64,000 bases of DNA from Streptomyces atroolivaceus (GCF_000717025.1 NZ_JNXG01000002.1:496001-560000), one strand, 5' to 3'; shown: positions 10,326 to 20,128, counted from the first letter of the stretch. Program-made: numbers and translations. The notes: generated by a model from the letters alone, not told the origin.

Positions 10326-11588
10326 CTACAGCCGGTGGGCGGCCCCCGCCGGGGTGGCGCCCCGGGTGTCCAGGAGGAGCTGGGCCTTCACCGCGAGGCC
10401 TTGGAGGTCGTACGTGCGGTGGTGCTGGAGCAGCACCGTCAGGTCGGCCCCGGCCGCGGCCTCGTAGAGGGAATCGGCGCGCGGGACGGGGACGTCGCGC
10501 ACCCGCCAGTCCAGGACGTGCGGGTCGTGGTATCCGACCTGGGCGCCCATGTCCGCCAGCCGGGTCGCGATCTCGCGGGCGGGCGAGGCCTCCTGGTCGG
10601 CGAGGTCCGGTTTGTAGGTGACACCGAGCAGCAGGACCCTGGCCCCCCGGACGGACTTGCCGTGCTCGTTCAGCAGCGTCGCGCAGCGCTGGATCACATA
10701 GCTCGGCATCCGGTCGTTGATCTCCTTGGCCAGCGAGACCATGCGCAACGGGTGCCCGGGCGTGCGGCTGTTGTACGGGAAGCAGCCGGGGTCCACGGGC
10801 GCGCCGTGGCCGCCGACACCGGGTCCGGGGCGGAACGGCTCGAAGCCGAACGGTTTGGTCTCGGCACACCTGATGACGTCCCAGAGGTCGACGCCGAGAT
10901 CGTGGCAGAGCACCGCCATCTCGTTGACCAGGGCGATGTTGACGTGCCGGAAGTTGGTTTCCAGAACCTTCGTCATCTCCGCCTCACGCGGTCCGCGTGC
11001 CCGGACGACCTTGTCGGTGAGCCGCCCGTAGAAGGCGGCGGCGGATTCGGTGCAGGCGGGGGTGAGGCCGCCGATGACCTTCGGCGTGTTGCCGTACACG
11101 TGGGTGCGGTTGCCGGGGTCGAGGCGGCCGGGGGAGTGGGCGAGGTGGAAGTCCCGTCCGGCGCGCAGCCCGGAGCCCTCCTCCAGGAGGGGGCGCACGA
11201 CGTTCTCGGTGGTGCCGGGCGGCACGGCTGATTCCACCAGCACGGTGGTGTGCGGCCGCAGCCGGGCGGCGAGCGCCCGGGCCGCGTCGGTCACGGCTCC
11301 GAGGTCGAGGGTCCGGTCCGGTCCGAGCGGGGTGGGGGCACAGATCGCGGCGGTGCGCACCCGGCCCAGCTCGGCGGGGTCGGCGGTGGGCCGGAAGCCT
11401 CCCGCGACCATCCGCCGGATGTCGGAGGCGCTGAGAGATCCCTCGACCGGAGTACGGCCCGCGGAGAGTTCGGCGAAGGGGTGTGGGTCGGTGTCGTAGC
11501 CGACGGTGTGGATCCCCACACCGACGGCTGCTTGGGCGAGGGGCAGGCCGAGGTGACCGAGTCCGATGACGGCGAGGTCTGCGGGCAT
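10326..11588 (-). CDS. UDP-glucose/UDP-ManNAc dehydrogenase family protein, catalytic Cys missing
   Basis: Nucleotide-sugar dehydrogenases oxidise a sugar C6 alcohol to a carboxylate in two NAD-dependent steps for polysaccharide synthesis. The 420-aa protein has all three domains: N-terminal GLGHLGLPLA Rossmann motif, central helical EAEMTKVLETNFRHVNIALV with its conserved Lys and Asn, and C-terminal LLLGVTYKPDLADQEASPAR. The catalytic motif GxGGHCxxxDP reads GVGGHGAPVDPG, with Gly262 in place of the essential Cys; a Cys lies seven residues on (DPGCFPY). Activity may be lost or altered. The gene stands alone, divergent from glpD. Confidence 0.9.
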   Translation of the reverse strand: MPADLAVIGLGHLGLPLAQAAVGVGIHTVGYDTDPHPFAELSAGRTPVEGSLSASDIRRMVAGGFRPTADPAELGRVRTAAICAPTPLGPDRTLDLGAVTDAARALAARLRPHTTVLVESAVPPGTTENVVRPLLEEGSGLRAGRDFHLAHSPGRLDPGNRTHVYGNTPKVIGGLTPACTESAAAFYGRLTDKVVRARGPREAEMTKVLETNFRHVNIALVNEMAVLCHDLGVDLWDVIRCAETKPFGFEPFRPGPGVGGHGAPVDPGCFPYNSRTPGHPLRMVSLAKEINDRMPSYVIQRCATLLNEHGKSVRGARVLLLGVTYKPDLADQEASPAREIATRLADMGAQVGYHDPHVLDWRVRDVPVPRADSLYEAAAGADLTVLLQHHRTYDLQGLAVKAQLLLDTRGATPAGAAHRL

Positions 11589-11661
11589 GTGGGCCGTCCT
11601 TTCCCTAAGACCAAGAGACAGAAAGTGCAACTGCTGGGGACAGCGCTATGTCAGACTAGGC

Positions 11662-11672
11662 GTAAATATGAC
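11662..11672 (-). promoter_or_regulatory. GTCATATTTAC motif upstream of sugar dehydrogenase gene
   Basis: Same 11-mer and orientation as the whiD upstream motif, 74 nt before this gene's start, in the most AT-rich patch of the 254-nt divergent region (11640–11700). Confidence 0.35.
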
Positions 11673-11842
11673 CTATATGTCGCATTCTGTGACTCGTGTG
11701 GGGCGGGTGTTGTCCACAGGCGGTGGCTGAAGTCGCGGAGCGCGGACAGAATCGAGAGGTGGGCACGGGTGCCCGGCCCCCCGGCCGGTCCCCGCTCCCG
11801 TGCCGTACCACCCCGATGCACCGGGATTACCGGGAGGCAGCA

Positions 11843-13549
11843 GTGAGGACAGCGACACTGGGACCCGCGGAGCGCACCGAAGCGCTGACCGCGATGGCCG
11901 AGCGCGAACTGGACGTGCTGGTCGTGGGAGCGGGCGTGGTCGGCGCCGGGACCGTGCTGGACGCGGCCACCAGAGGACTCTCCACCGGACTGGTCGAGGC
12001 GCGCGACTGGGCGTCCGGCACGTCCAGCCGGTCGAGCAAGCTGATCCACGGAGGGCTGCGCTATCTGGAGATGCTGGACTTCGCGCTCGTACGGGAGGCG
12101 CTGAAGGAGCGCGGGCTGCTGCTCGAGCGGCTGGCACCGCACCTGGTGAAGCCCGTTCCCTTCCTCTACCCCCTGCAGCACAAGGGATGGGAGCGGCTGT
12201 ACGCCGGCTCCGGCGTCGCGCTGTACGACGCGATGTCGGTCTCCTCGGGCCACGGCCGTGGGCTGCCCACGCACCGGCACCTCTCCCGCCGTCACGCCCT
12301 GCGGATCGCCCCCGCGCTCAAGAAGGACGCCCTGGTCGGAGCCCTGCAGTACTACGACGCCTCCATGGACGACGCGCGCTACGTGGCCACCCTGGTGCGC
12401 ACCGCGGCGGGCTACGGCGCGCACGTGGCCAACCGGGCGCGGGTGACCGGCTTCCTGAGGGAGGGCGAGCGGGTCGTCGGCGCGCGGGTCCAGGACGTCG
12501 AGGGCGGCGAGGAGTACGAGATCAGGGCCAAGCAGGTGGTCAACGCGACCGGGGTGTGGACGGACGACACCCAGGCGCTGATCGGCGAGCGCGGACAGTT
12601 CCACGTCCGGGCGTCGAAGGGAATCCACCTCGTCGTGCCCAAGGACCGCATCCACTCCTCGACCGGGCTCATCCTGCGGACCGAGAAGTCCGTGCTCTTC
12701 GTGATCCCGTGGGGACGGCACTGGATCATCGGCACGACCGACACCGACTGGGACCTCGACAAGGCCCATCCCGCCGCTTCGAGCGCCGACATCGACTATC
12801 TGCTCGAACACGTGAACTCCGTGCTGAACACCCCGCTGGGCAGGGACGACGTCGAGGGCGTCTACGCCGGGCTCCGTCCCCTGCTCGCCGGCGAGTCGGA
12901 CGCCACGAGCAAGCTCTCGCGCGAGCACACGGTGGCGCACCCGGCCCCCGGGCTGGTCGTCGTGGCGGGCGGCAAGTACACGACGTACCGCGTCATGGCG
13001 AAGGACGCCGTCGACGAGGCGGTGCACGCCCTGGACCAGCGGGTGGCGGAGTGCGTCACGGAGGACATCCCGCTGCTGGGCGCCGAGGGGTACCGCGCCC
13101 TGTGGAACGCCCGCGCCAGGATGGCCGCCCGCACCGGACTGCACGTCGTCCGGGTGGAACACCTGCTCAACCGGTACGGCTCGATGACCGAGGAGCTCCT
13201 GGAGCTCGTGCGGGGCGACTCCTCGCTGGGCGAGCCGCTGGCGGGCGCCGAGGACTATCTGCGGGCCGAAGTCGTCTACGCGGCCTCGCACGAGGGCGCC
13301 CGGCACCTCGACGACGTCCTGACCCGGCGCACCCGGATCTCCATCGAGACCTTCGACCGGGGCACGCGCTGTGCGCGTGAATGCGCTGACCTGATGGCAC
13401 CGGTGCTCGGCTGGGACACGGACCAGGTCGAGCGCGAGGTGGAGCACTACCGCAAGCGGGTGGAGGCGGAACGGGAGTCGCAGCGGCAGCCGGACGACCA
13501 GACAGCGGACGCGGCTCGGCTGGGGGCGCCGGACATCGTGCCTCGCTGA
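11843..13549 (+). CDS. glpD: FAD-dependent glycerol-3-phosphate dehydrogenase
   Basis: Oxidises glycerol-3-phosphate to dihydroxyacetone phosphate and passes electrons to quinone at the membrane. The 568-aa protein shows the FAD motif DVLVVGAGVVGAGTVLDAA at about residues 29–47, the SSRSSKLIHGGLRYLE signature, VNATGVW, and C-terminal GGKYTTYRVMAKDAVD followed by the helical cap domain. The GTG at 11843 is preceded by GGGAGGCAGCA; longer in-frame readings lack a ribosome site. The leader contains GGCACGGG (11762–11769) able to pair with CCCGTGCC about 30 nt on. No glpF or glpK is adjacent. Confidence 0.95.
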   Translation: MRTATLGPAERTEALTAMAERELDVLVVGAGVVGAGTVLDAATRGLSTGLVEARDWASGTSSRSSKLIHGGLRYLEMLDFALVREALKERGLLLERLAPHLVKPVPFLYPLQHKGWERLYAGSGVALYDAMSVSSGHGRGLPTHRHLSRRHALRIAPALKKDALVGALQYYDASMDDARYVATLVRTAAGYGAHVANRARVTGFLREGERVVGARVQDVEGGEEYEIRAKQVVNATGVWTDDTQALIGERGQFHVRASKGIHLVVPKDRIHSSTGLILRTEKSVLFVIPWGRHWIIGTTDTDWDLDKAHPAASSADIDYLLEHVNSVLNTPLGRDDVEGVYAGLRPLLAGESDATSKLSREHTVAHPAPGLVVVAGGKYTTYRVMAKDAVDEAVHALDQRVAECVTEDIPLLGAEGYRALWNARARMAARTGLHVVRVEHLLNRYGSMTEELLELVRGDSSLGEPLAGAEDYLRAEVVYAASHEGARHLDDVLTRRTRISIETFDRGTRCARECADLMAPVLGWDTDQVEREVEHYRKRVEAERESQRQPDDQTADAARLGAPDIVPR

Positions 13550-13571
13550 GGTCGCACCCGGATCCGGGCCC

Positions 13572-14693
13572 TCAGGAAACCTCGGAGCGGGCCTGCGGGC
13601 AGAACTCCGCCTCCAGCAGGCCCGCTTCGAGTCCGTCGCCGGGCGGGGTGTCGGTGTTGACCCGGAAGGTGAGGACGTGACGGCCGTCGCGGGTCGCGGC
13701 GGTCCGGACGTAACTGCCGGTGATGTGGCCGCTGTGGCCCCAGACGGTGGTACCGCAGGAGAGTTCCTGCGGATAGATCCCCATGCCGTACGAACCGCCG
13801 GCGGCACGGGTGTCGAGGAGCGTGGCCAGCTGGGCGGGCGGCAGCAGCCTGCCGTCCAGCAGCGCCGCGTAGAAGCGGTCCAGGTCGGCCAGTGTGGAGA
13901 CCAGCTCTCCCGCCGCTCCCGCGATCCGCGGGTCGGCGGCCGTGACCTCACGCAGTGCGCCGTCCGCGGGAGAGCGGTGGTAGCCGCGGGAGTGCGGGGA
14001 GGGGAGGGTGGTGCGGTCGCCGGGGAGCGAGGTGCCGGTGAGCCGGAGGGGGATGAGGACGCGGTGCCGTATCTCGGCGGCGTAGGGGCGGCCGGTGACG
14101 CGCTGGACGACCATGCCGAGCAGGACGTAGTTGGTGTTGGAGTACGTGTACGAACCGATCGCCGTCACCGGAGGGCGGGCCATCGCCACCCGGACCGCGG
14201 CGGCGGGGGTGAGCGGCTGCGCGGAAGGGCCGGCGGCGCCCGTGAGCGACGGGTCGGTGGCGGGCAGGGCCGCCGCGTAGTCGTAGAGGCCGCTGGTGTG
14301 GGTCAGCAGCGCCCGCAGGGTGATGGCGGAGCCGTCGTGGCCGTGGCCGCGCACGACCCCCGGAAGGTATGCGTCGACGCCGTCCTCCAGCCGGAGCCTG
14401 CCCTCCCGGACGAGTTGGAGGACCACCGTCGCCACGAACGTCTTGGTGATGCTGCCTGCCCGGAAGTGGTCGGCGGCCCCGATACCGGAGCCCGCGGAGC
14501 CGTACGTCTCCTCGCCGCCGGGGGTGTTGCGGTGTGCCAGAAAGGCGGCCGCCGGGGCTCCGCCCTCGACGACGAACCGGGGGAGGTAGGAGGATGCGGG
14601 CGTGAGGTGTGGTTCGCTTGGCAGGCTCGCGGTTCCCACGGCGAGCAGAGTCAGCACCAGTGGGGCGGCGAACAGCGCCCTGAATATCGGCAT
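13572..14693 (-). CDS. Exported serine hydrolase (beta-lactamase / DD-peptidase family)
   Basis: The 373-aa protein has a signal peptide (about residues 1–25). It then shows the three penicillin-recognising motifs of class C-type serine hydrolases: SITK (SxxK nucleophile), YSN (YxN) and HSG near the C-terminus. Family members include D-alanyl-D-alanine carboxypeptidases, esterases and beta-lactamases; the substrate is not clear. AAGGAA lies upstream of the ATG. The 3' end lies 22 nt from convergent glpD. Confidence 0.9.
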   Translation of the reverse strand: MPIFRALFAAPLVLTLLAVGTASLPSEPHLTPASSYLPRFVVEGGAPAAAFLAHRNTPGGEETYGSAGSGIGAADHFRAGSITKTFVATVVLQLVREGRLRLEDGVDAYLPGVVRGHGHDGSAITLRALLTHTSGLYDYAAALPATDPSLTGAAGPSAQPLTPAAAVRVAMARPPVTAIGSYTYSNTNYVLLGMVVQRVTGRPYAAEIRHRVLIPLRLTGTSLPGDRTTLPSPHSRGYHRSPADGALREVTAADPRIAGAAGELVSTLADLDRFYAALLDGRLLPPAQLATLLDTRAAGGSYGMGIYPQELSCGTTVWGHSGHITGSYVRTAATRDGRHVLTFRVNTDTPPGDGLEAGLLEAEFCPQARSEVS

Positions 14694-14812
14694 GGCAGGG
14701 GGTTCCTTCCTCGGGCCACATCATGGCCGACCTCGGACCCGGCACCATGACCGGTCCCGGGGTGAGGGACAATGAACGCTCTGCCAGGGCGGGTTGATCG
14801 CAGAGGGGACGC

Positions 14813-16954
14813 ATGTCGGAGGCGGAGCAGGCACGGGAGCCCCAACGGGACAAGGACGGACGTCTCCTCGCGGGGCGGTACCGCCTCGGGGAGGTGCTCG
14901 GCCGGGGCGGCATGGGCACGGTCTGGCGTGCTGCCGACGAGACGTTGGGGCGTACGGTCGCGGTCAAGGAACTGCGGTTCCCGTCGTCCATCGACGAGGA
15001 CGAGAAGCGGCGTCTGATCACGCGGACCCTGCGTGAGGCGAAGGCCATCGCGAGGATCCGCAACACCAGCGCGGTGACGGTCTACGACGTGGTCGACGAG
15101 GACGACCGGCCGTGGATCGTCATGGAGCTGATCGAGGGCAAGTCCCTCGCCGAGGTGATCCGTGAGGACGGGACGCTGACGCCGAGGCGCGCCGCGGAGG
15201 TCGGCCTCGCCATCCTCGACGTGCTGCGCTCGGCGCACCGCGAGGGCATCCTGCACCGCGATGTGAAGCCCTCCAACGTGCTGATCTCGGAGGACGGCCG
15301 CGTCGTCCTGACCGACTTCGGCATCGCCCAGGTCGAGGGCGACCCCTCCGTCACCTCGACAGGCATGCTCGTGGGTGCCCCCTCCTACATCTCGCCCGAG
15401 CGGGCCCGTGGCCACAAGCCGGGACCACCCGCCGACATGTGGTCGCTCGGCGGACTGCTGTACGCGAGCGTCGAGGGCCGCCCCCCGTACGACAAGGGCT
15501 CGGCCATCGCCACCCTGACGGCCGTGATGACGGAGCCGGTCGAACCGCCGGCCAACGCCGGTGGGCTGGAGGAGGTCATCTACGGCCTGCTGGCCAGGGA
15601 TCCCGACCAGCGGCTGGACGACGCCGGGGCGCGTGTCCTGCTCAAGAGGGTGATCAACGCTCCGGAGAAGCCCGTCGCACCGCCGGCCGACTCCACCCAG
15701 GTCATGGCGCTGCCCACGATCGGTGACTCCGAGAGCGTCAAGAGCAACAAGAGCAACAAGAGCGACAAGGGCAGCAGAGGCGGCAGGAGCGACGCCAAGG
15801 GCGGTGCCAAGAAGGCCGCTGCCGCGGCTGCCGCCGCCGCGGCAGCCACCCCGGCCGGCAACGGCAGCGGGTCCGGAGCAGCCGTGGACGCCGGGAAGCC
15901 GGCCACCGGCGACTCCGTCGCAGCCGCTCAGGCTTCCGGCTCCTCGGCAGGGGCCTCGTCCGCCACCACTCCGGTCGGCGTGTCCGCGATCGCCGAGAGC
16001 ACCCGGGACCGGCTGCGCGGCGCGCTGCGGTCCGTACGCAACGCGAAGGCTCCGGCGGCCGCCGCTGCCGGTGCCGCGGCGTCCTCGCAGGCGCAGGGCT
16101 CCCCGGCTGCGACGGCATCGGTCTCAGGACCCGCCGTGCCGCCCGGGCGCCCGGCCGCGACCCGCGCGTCCATCACCGATGTCGTGCCGCGCCGCACGCT
16201 GGCGGTCATCGCCGGTGTGGTCGTGCTGGCCGTCCTCGGCACGGTCCTGGCACTCACCCTCGGCGACGACGGCGCGGGCAACGAAGGCGGTGGCTCGAAG
16301 GGCGACACCGCCGCGTCGGCCGGTGCCACGGCCGGGGACGACGCCGGCAGCGACTCCGGCAAGGGCAAGGACACCGGCACCGACGACGGGAACGGCAAGG
16401 ACGGCACGGACGCCCCGGGCGAGGACAAGGGCAAGGCGTCCGCCGATCCCTCGCCCACCCCGGAGACCGAGAAGCCTGCCCCCGGCCCGGACGCTCTGCC
16501 GGCCGGGTACAGGAAGGTGGCCGACGAGCGGTTCCACTTCACGATGGGGATGCCGGAGAGCTTCAAGCGCAACGCCATAGCGGGAAGCAACTCGGGCGGC
16601 ATCTACAACGACGGCGGTGGCTTCCCGCGCGTCCAGGTCGACTACAACAGCTCCCCCGGGGAAGACGCCGCCGCCGCATGGCGCGGCCTCATGGGGGCGG
16701 TCGCCGGGAGCAGTAACGGCTACAAGCACATCGGCATCAAGAAGGTCGAGTACAACGGCTACCCGACCGTCGCGGACTGGCAGTTCACCCGCACCCAGCA
16801 GGGCGTGCGGGTCCGGGTCCTCAACCGGGGCTTCAAGGTCGACGCCGGCCGCGGCTACTCGATCATGATCAGCTGCAAGGCGGACGCGTGGGACGACGCG
16901 GAGTGCAGGACGCTGCGTGAAACGGCCTTCGCCACGTTCAAGCCGACCGGCTGA
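14813..16954 (+). CDS. Membrane-anchored Ser/Thr protein kinase (active type)
   Basis: A 713-aa Hanks-type kinase. The cytosolic domain (about 22–285) has the Gly-rich loop GRGGMGTV, VAVK with Lys52, HRDVKPSN with Asp150, DFG at 168–170 and the activation-loop PSYISPERA. A linker carries KSNK repeats, a run of eleven alanines and Pro/Ala-rich sequence. One transmembrane helix (about 464–485) precedes an acidic Gly/Asp-rich stalk and a C-terminal extracytoplasmic domain (about 565–713) containing GxPESFK and VADWQFT. It is first of three neighbouring kinase genes. AGAGGGGAC precedes the ATG. No PASTA repeats are present. Confidence 0.93.
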   Translation: MSEAEQAREPQRDKDGRLLAGRYRLGEVLGRGGMGTVWRAADETLGRTVAVKELRFPSSIDEDEKRRLITRTLREAKAIARIRNTSAVTVYDVVDEDDRPWIVMELIEGKSLAEVIREDGTLTPRRAAEVGLAILDVLRSAHREGILHRDVKPSNVLISEDGRVVLTDFGIAQVEGDPSVTSTGMLVGAPSYISPERARGHKPGPPADMWSLGGLLYASVEGRPPYDKGSAIATLTAVMTEPVEPPANAGGLEEVIYGLLARDPDQRLDDAGARVLLKRVINAPEKPVAPPADSTQVMALPTIGDSESVKSNKSNKSDKGSRGGRSDAKGGAKKAAAAAAAAAAATPAGNGSGSGAAVDAGKPATGDSVAAAQASGSSAGASSATTPVGVSAIAESTRDRLRGALRSVRNAKAPAAAAAGAAASSQAQGSPAATASVSGPAVPPGRPAATRASITDVVPRRTLAVIAGVVVLAVLGTVLALTLGDDGAGNEGGGSKGDTAASAGATAGDDAGSDSGKGKDTGTDDGNGKDGTDAPGEDKGKASADPSPTPETEKPAPGPDALPAGYRKVADERFHFTMGMPESFKRNAIAGSNSGGIYNDGGGFPRVQVDYNSSPGEDAAAAWRGLMGAVAGSSNGYKHIGIKKVEYNGYPTVADWQFTRTQQGVRVRVLNRGFKVDAGRGYSIMISCKADAWDDAECRTLRETAFATFKPTG

Positions 16955-17070
16955 GCCGGCCGGGCGGCCGGGCGGCCGATGGAGCGGCCGGGTTGCCGTG
17001 ACACGGCCGCGCGGCCGCGACGTGCCACGTATGGTGAGAGGCCAAGGATCGTACGCAGCCGGAACGACGG

Positions 17071-17101
17071 GTCAATTGCACGGCAAGTGGCCGTGATTGA
17101 C
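17071..17101. terminator. Hairpin between kinase genes 1 and 2
   Basis: GTCAAT plus CACGGC (17071–17084, with a 2-nt bulge) pairs with GCCGTG plus ATTGAC (17090–17101). It lies 52 nt before the next GTG and may be a terminator or an operator. The preceding 16955–17040 is rich in CGGCCG repeats. Confidence 0.4.
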
Positions 17102-17152
17102 GGGTTGATGCGGTTTCGATGACCGGGGGACAGCGCGCTCTGGGGAGGCGTC

Positions 17153-20074
17153 GTGGACGACTATGCGGGTCGGGTGCTCGCCGACCGCTACCGCCTTCCG
17201 CTGCCCCCGTCCGATGCGTACGAACTGGTCGAGACGCGGGCATTCGACACGTACAGCGGCCAGGAAGTCCTGGTCCGGCAGGTGCCGTTGCCGGAGGTCG
17301 TGGACGCGGAGGTGCTCGACGCCGACGGCCTGCCGTCGGCCAGGCGTGCCACCGGGCGTACGGTGCGGAGGTCCACGGACCCCGCGGTCCGGCGGGCGAT
17401 CGAGGCCGCGCAGGCCGCGGCCCAGGTGCCCGACCATCCGCGCCTGGACCAGGTCTTCGACGTGTTCGCCGAGGCGGGATCGCTCTGGATAGTGAGCGAG
17501 CTGGTCGCGGCCCGGCCGCTCGCCGCGCTCCTCGCGGAGCGGCCCCTCAATCCCTACCGGGCCGCCGAGATCGGCTCCGACGTGCTCACGGCGCTGCGGG
17601 TGCTGCACGCGCACGGCTGGACGCACCGCAACATCACGGTCCGCACGGTGCTGGTCTGCGACGACGGCCGCGTCGTGCTGACCGGACTCGCGGCGGGCGC
17701 GGCCGAGGAAGCGCTGTGCGGATACGTTCCCGCGCCGCAGCCGGACCAGGAGGACACCTACGGGCCCCCGGCGGTCGAATCGGGCCCCACCGGTCCGTAC
17801 GAGCCGCCGGCCGCGGAACCGGAGCCCTTCGGGCCCCCGGCCGTGGAGGCCGGCCCGTACGAGCCGCCGGCGTCCGGGCCGTACGAGCCGCCGGCGGTCG
17901 GGTCCGGCTCGTACGAACTCCCGTCCGCCGAATCCGGCCCCCACCGCCCCTCGGCGTCGTACGCGCCGGAGGCCCCTCCGGCCGCTTCGGAATCCTTCTT
18001 CGCTCCCGAAGCTCCCGACGCTCCCGAAGCTCCCGGCGCTCCCGAATCCTTCTCCGCTCCGGAAGCGCTGCCCGCCCCCAGAGCGTCCACCGACGGAGTG
18101 CCGGCTCCCGGCTCCGGTGCCGAGATCGAGGTGGCACCCCCCGTGCCTCCCGCTCCCGCCCCGCCCGCCGAGCCCGGAGCCGGCAACGCGGCGCAGCTGC
18201 GCGCCGTCCGTGCCGGGGCCATCGCTGCCTACCGGGCGGGGGCCCGCGCCGCAGCGGCCCGCGCAGGCGAGGAGCAGAGGCGCGCGGAACACGACCGCGA
18301 GGGCGGCCCGGGCGAGGAGCGGCGCGAGGAGCCCGGTGAGGAGTCCTCCGCTCCTGACACCCCCGGGGGCCCGCGACTGACCGGTGCCTGGGGCGGAGCG
18401 CCGGGCGACCCGTACCCGTACGACGACGAGGACGACGAGGACGACGACGAGGACCCCGGCGGTCCCAGGCCGCCCGGCAGGCGCGTCCACCTCGCCGGTA
18501 CCTGGGGCGACGGCCCCGGCTCAGGCCGGCCCGTGCCCGCCGGCGGCTCCGGAGGACAGGGAGGATCCGGCGAGGACGCGCTGCGCGCCGACTCCCGGCG
18601 TCTCGGCAGCGGACCCGTGGAGCGCCGTGACCGGCTGCCGCAGCCGGTGGCCGCCCGCGCACCCGCCGGGGGGTGGGACGAGGTCGTCGCCGGCGGCGGC
18701 ACCACCCCCGCCTACCGGGGCCCGGCCACCCCCCTCGCCGCCGAGCGGGCGAGGCAGGCCCGGATCGCGGTCGTCGGAGCCGTCACCGAGCGGTGGGCGC
18801 CCGAGCAGGCGGGCCCGGTCCACGACAACTGGCAGCTCGCCCCGCCCATCGGGCCCTCCACCGACCTGTGGGCGCTCGGCGCCCTGCTCTACCGCGCTGT
18901 GCAGGGCCACGCCCCGTATCCGGAGGAGAACGCCGCCGAACTCGTCCAGATGGTCTGCGGTGAACCGCCCGCCTTCGCGGAGGAGTGCGGCCCGCTGCGT
19001 CCCGTCGTCGAGTCGCTGCTGCGCCAGGACCCCACGGAGCGCCCCGACTTCGAGGAGCTGCGCGGCTGGCTGCGCTCCCTCGTGCGGTCGGCACCCGAGC
19101 CCGAGGCCGGCACCGACATCGTCACGATGCCGCCCGCCGACGCCGCCCGCCTGCCGGTCGTACGCCGCCGGGGCGAGCTGGTCCGGCGTCGTTGGGGCCG
19201 CGGGGGCGCGGCGCACGGCCGGCACCGTCAGGGGAAGCCGCAGCGCCGCGAGAGGCAGCCGGCGTACGAGCAGGCGTACGAGAAGCCGCAGACGTACGAG
19301 AAGCCGTCGCGTGCCCCCCGCGAGCCCAAGGGGCCCAAGGTACTGCGGCAGCCGCAGCCCGGCGGCCGGGCGCCGCGGCGGCTGGGGCGGCTGCTGCTGG
19401 TGCTGATCCTGCTGGCGATGGCGGCCGCCATCGCCTACGCCCTGCTCTTCATGCCCAAGGAAGGGTCGGAGACAGGGGCAGGGGCCGAGCCCTCGGGCTC
19501 GGCCGCACCGGCCGCTCCGGAGCCCGCGGACAGCCCGTCCTCCGGTTCGTCGGATCCCTCGGCTTCGTCCGGCTCCTCCGGTTCGCAGAGGCCGCAGACC
19601 AGCCGTTCGGCCGCCGCCCTCGCACCGGGCTACGAACTGCGCAAGGACGCTGAAGGCTTCGAGATCGGCGTACCGGAGGACTGGCAGCGCAGTCCCGCCA
19701 ACGCCGACCGTCAGGTCCGTTACGGCAGCGACGGGTTCAGCGTCCTCGTCGTGCCCGGACGGGACACCGTCAAGGCCAACGGAAGTGATCCGCTGGACTA
19801 CCAGCGGACCTCGGAACCCGAGTTGCAGCCCTTCCGCGAGTCCAGCTGGGCCACCTCCACCGGCCTGCGCCGCGTCGACGTCGGACGACAGGCCATGGCG
19901 GAGGGGCAGTTCACCTGGCAGGAGAGCGGCGGTCGTGAGGTGTACGTCCGGAACCTGGTCCTGATCGTCGACGGCAGGTACCACATCGTGCAGGTCATCG
20001 GCCCGGAGAACGAGCGGGACAAGGTCTCCGAGATCTACGCCCAGGCCATCTCGTCCTACCGCGTGAGCTCCTGA
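17153..20074 (+). CDS. Split, membrane-anchored Ser/Thr pseudokinase
   Basis: A 973-aa relative of the flanking kinases that lacks catalytic residues. The Gly-rich loop is not recognisable, VAVK is replaced by VLVRQV, HRD is HRN (Asn160), the metal-binding Asn is Thr165, and DFG is GLA (178–180). A linker of more than 300 residues (about 200–540) then interrupts the fold. It has PYEPPA and APEAP repeats and an acidic DDEDDEDDDED run. The C-lobe part resumes with STDLWALGALLYRAV and RPDFEELRGWL. A transmembrane helix (about 743–766) and an extracytoplasmic domain (about 820–973, GVPEDWQ and GQFTWQ) follow. GTG start has GGGGAGG upstream. Confidence 0.9.
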   Translation: MDDYAGRVLADRYRLPLPPSDAYELVETRAFDTYSGQEVLVRQVPLPEVVDAEVLDADGLPSARRATGRTVRRSTDPAVRRAIEAAQAAAQVPDHPRLDQVFDVFAEAGSLWIVSELVAARPLAALLAERPLNPYRAAEIGSDVLTALRVLHAHGWTHRNITVRTVLVCDDGRVVLTGLAAGAAEEALCGYVPAPQPDQEDTYGPPAVESGPTGPYEPPAAEPEPFGPPAVEAGPYEPPASGPYEPPAVGSGSYELPSAESGPHRPSASYAPEAPPAASESFFAPEAPDAPEAPGAPESFSAPEALPAPRASTDGVPAPGSGAEIEVAPPVPPAPAPPAEPGAGNAAQLRAVRAGAIAAYRAGARAAAARAGEEQRRAEHDREGGPGEERREEPGEESSAPDTPGGPRLTGAWGGAPGDPYPYDDEDDEDDDEDPGGPRPPGRRVHLAGTWGDGPGSGRPVPAGGSGGQGGSGEDALRADSRRLGSGPVERRDRLPQPVAARAPAGGWDEVVAGGGTTPAYRGPATPLAAERARQARIAVVGAVTERWAPEQAGPVHDNWQLAPPIGPSTDLWALGALLYRAVQGHAPYPEENAAELVQMVCGEPPAFAEECGPLRPVVESLLRQDPTERPDFEELRGWLRSLVRSAPEPEAGTDIVTMPPADAARLPVVRRRGELVRRRWGRGGAAHGRHRQGKPQRRERQPAYEQAYEKPQTYEKPSRAPREPKGPKVLRQPQPGGRAPRRLGRLLLVLILLAMAAAIAYALLFMPKEGSETGAGAEPSGSAAPAAPEPADSPSSGSSDPSASSGSSGSQRPQTSRSAAALAPGYELRKDAEGFEIGVPEDWQRSPANADRQVRYGSDGFSVLVVPGRDTVKANGSDPLDYQRTSEPELQPFRESSWATSTGLRRVDVGRQAMAEGQFTWQESGGREVYVRNLVLIVDGRYHIVQVIGPENERDKVSEIYAQAISSYRVSS

Positions 20075-20128
20075 CGGGGCGACAGCGGGGCGCGACAAGC
20101 ATCACAGCGCGGTCTCGTGAGGGATGCG

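Noticed and set aside
13557..13568. CCCGGATCCGGG between glpD and the serine hydrolase as terminator
   Set aside because: Perfect palindrome but with no loop; too short to call with confidence.
15817..15855. Poly-alanine tract in kinase 1 as a slippage site
   Set aside because: Codons alternate among GCC, GCG and GCT, so there is no long mononucleotide run to slip on.
17761..18080. Repeats in the pseudokinase insert as a CRISPR-like or mobile repeat
   Set aside because: Repeats are in frame, imperfect and encode PYEPPA/APEAP low-complexity protein; no spacers.
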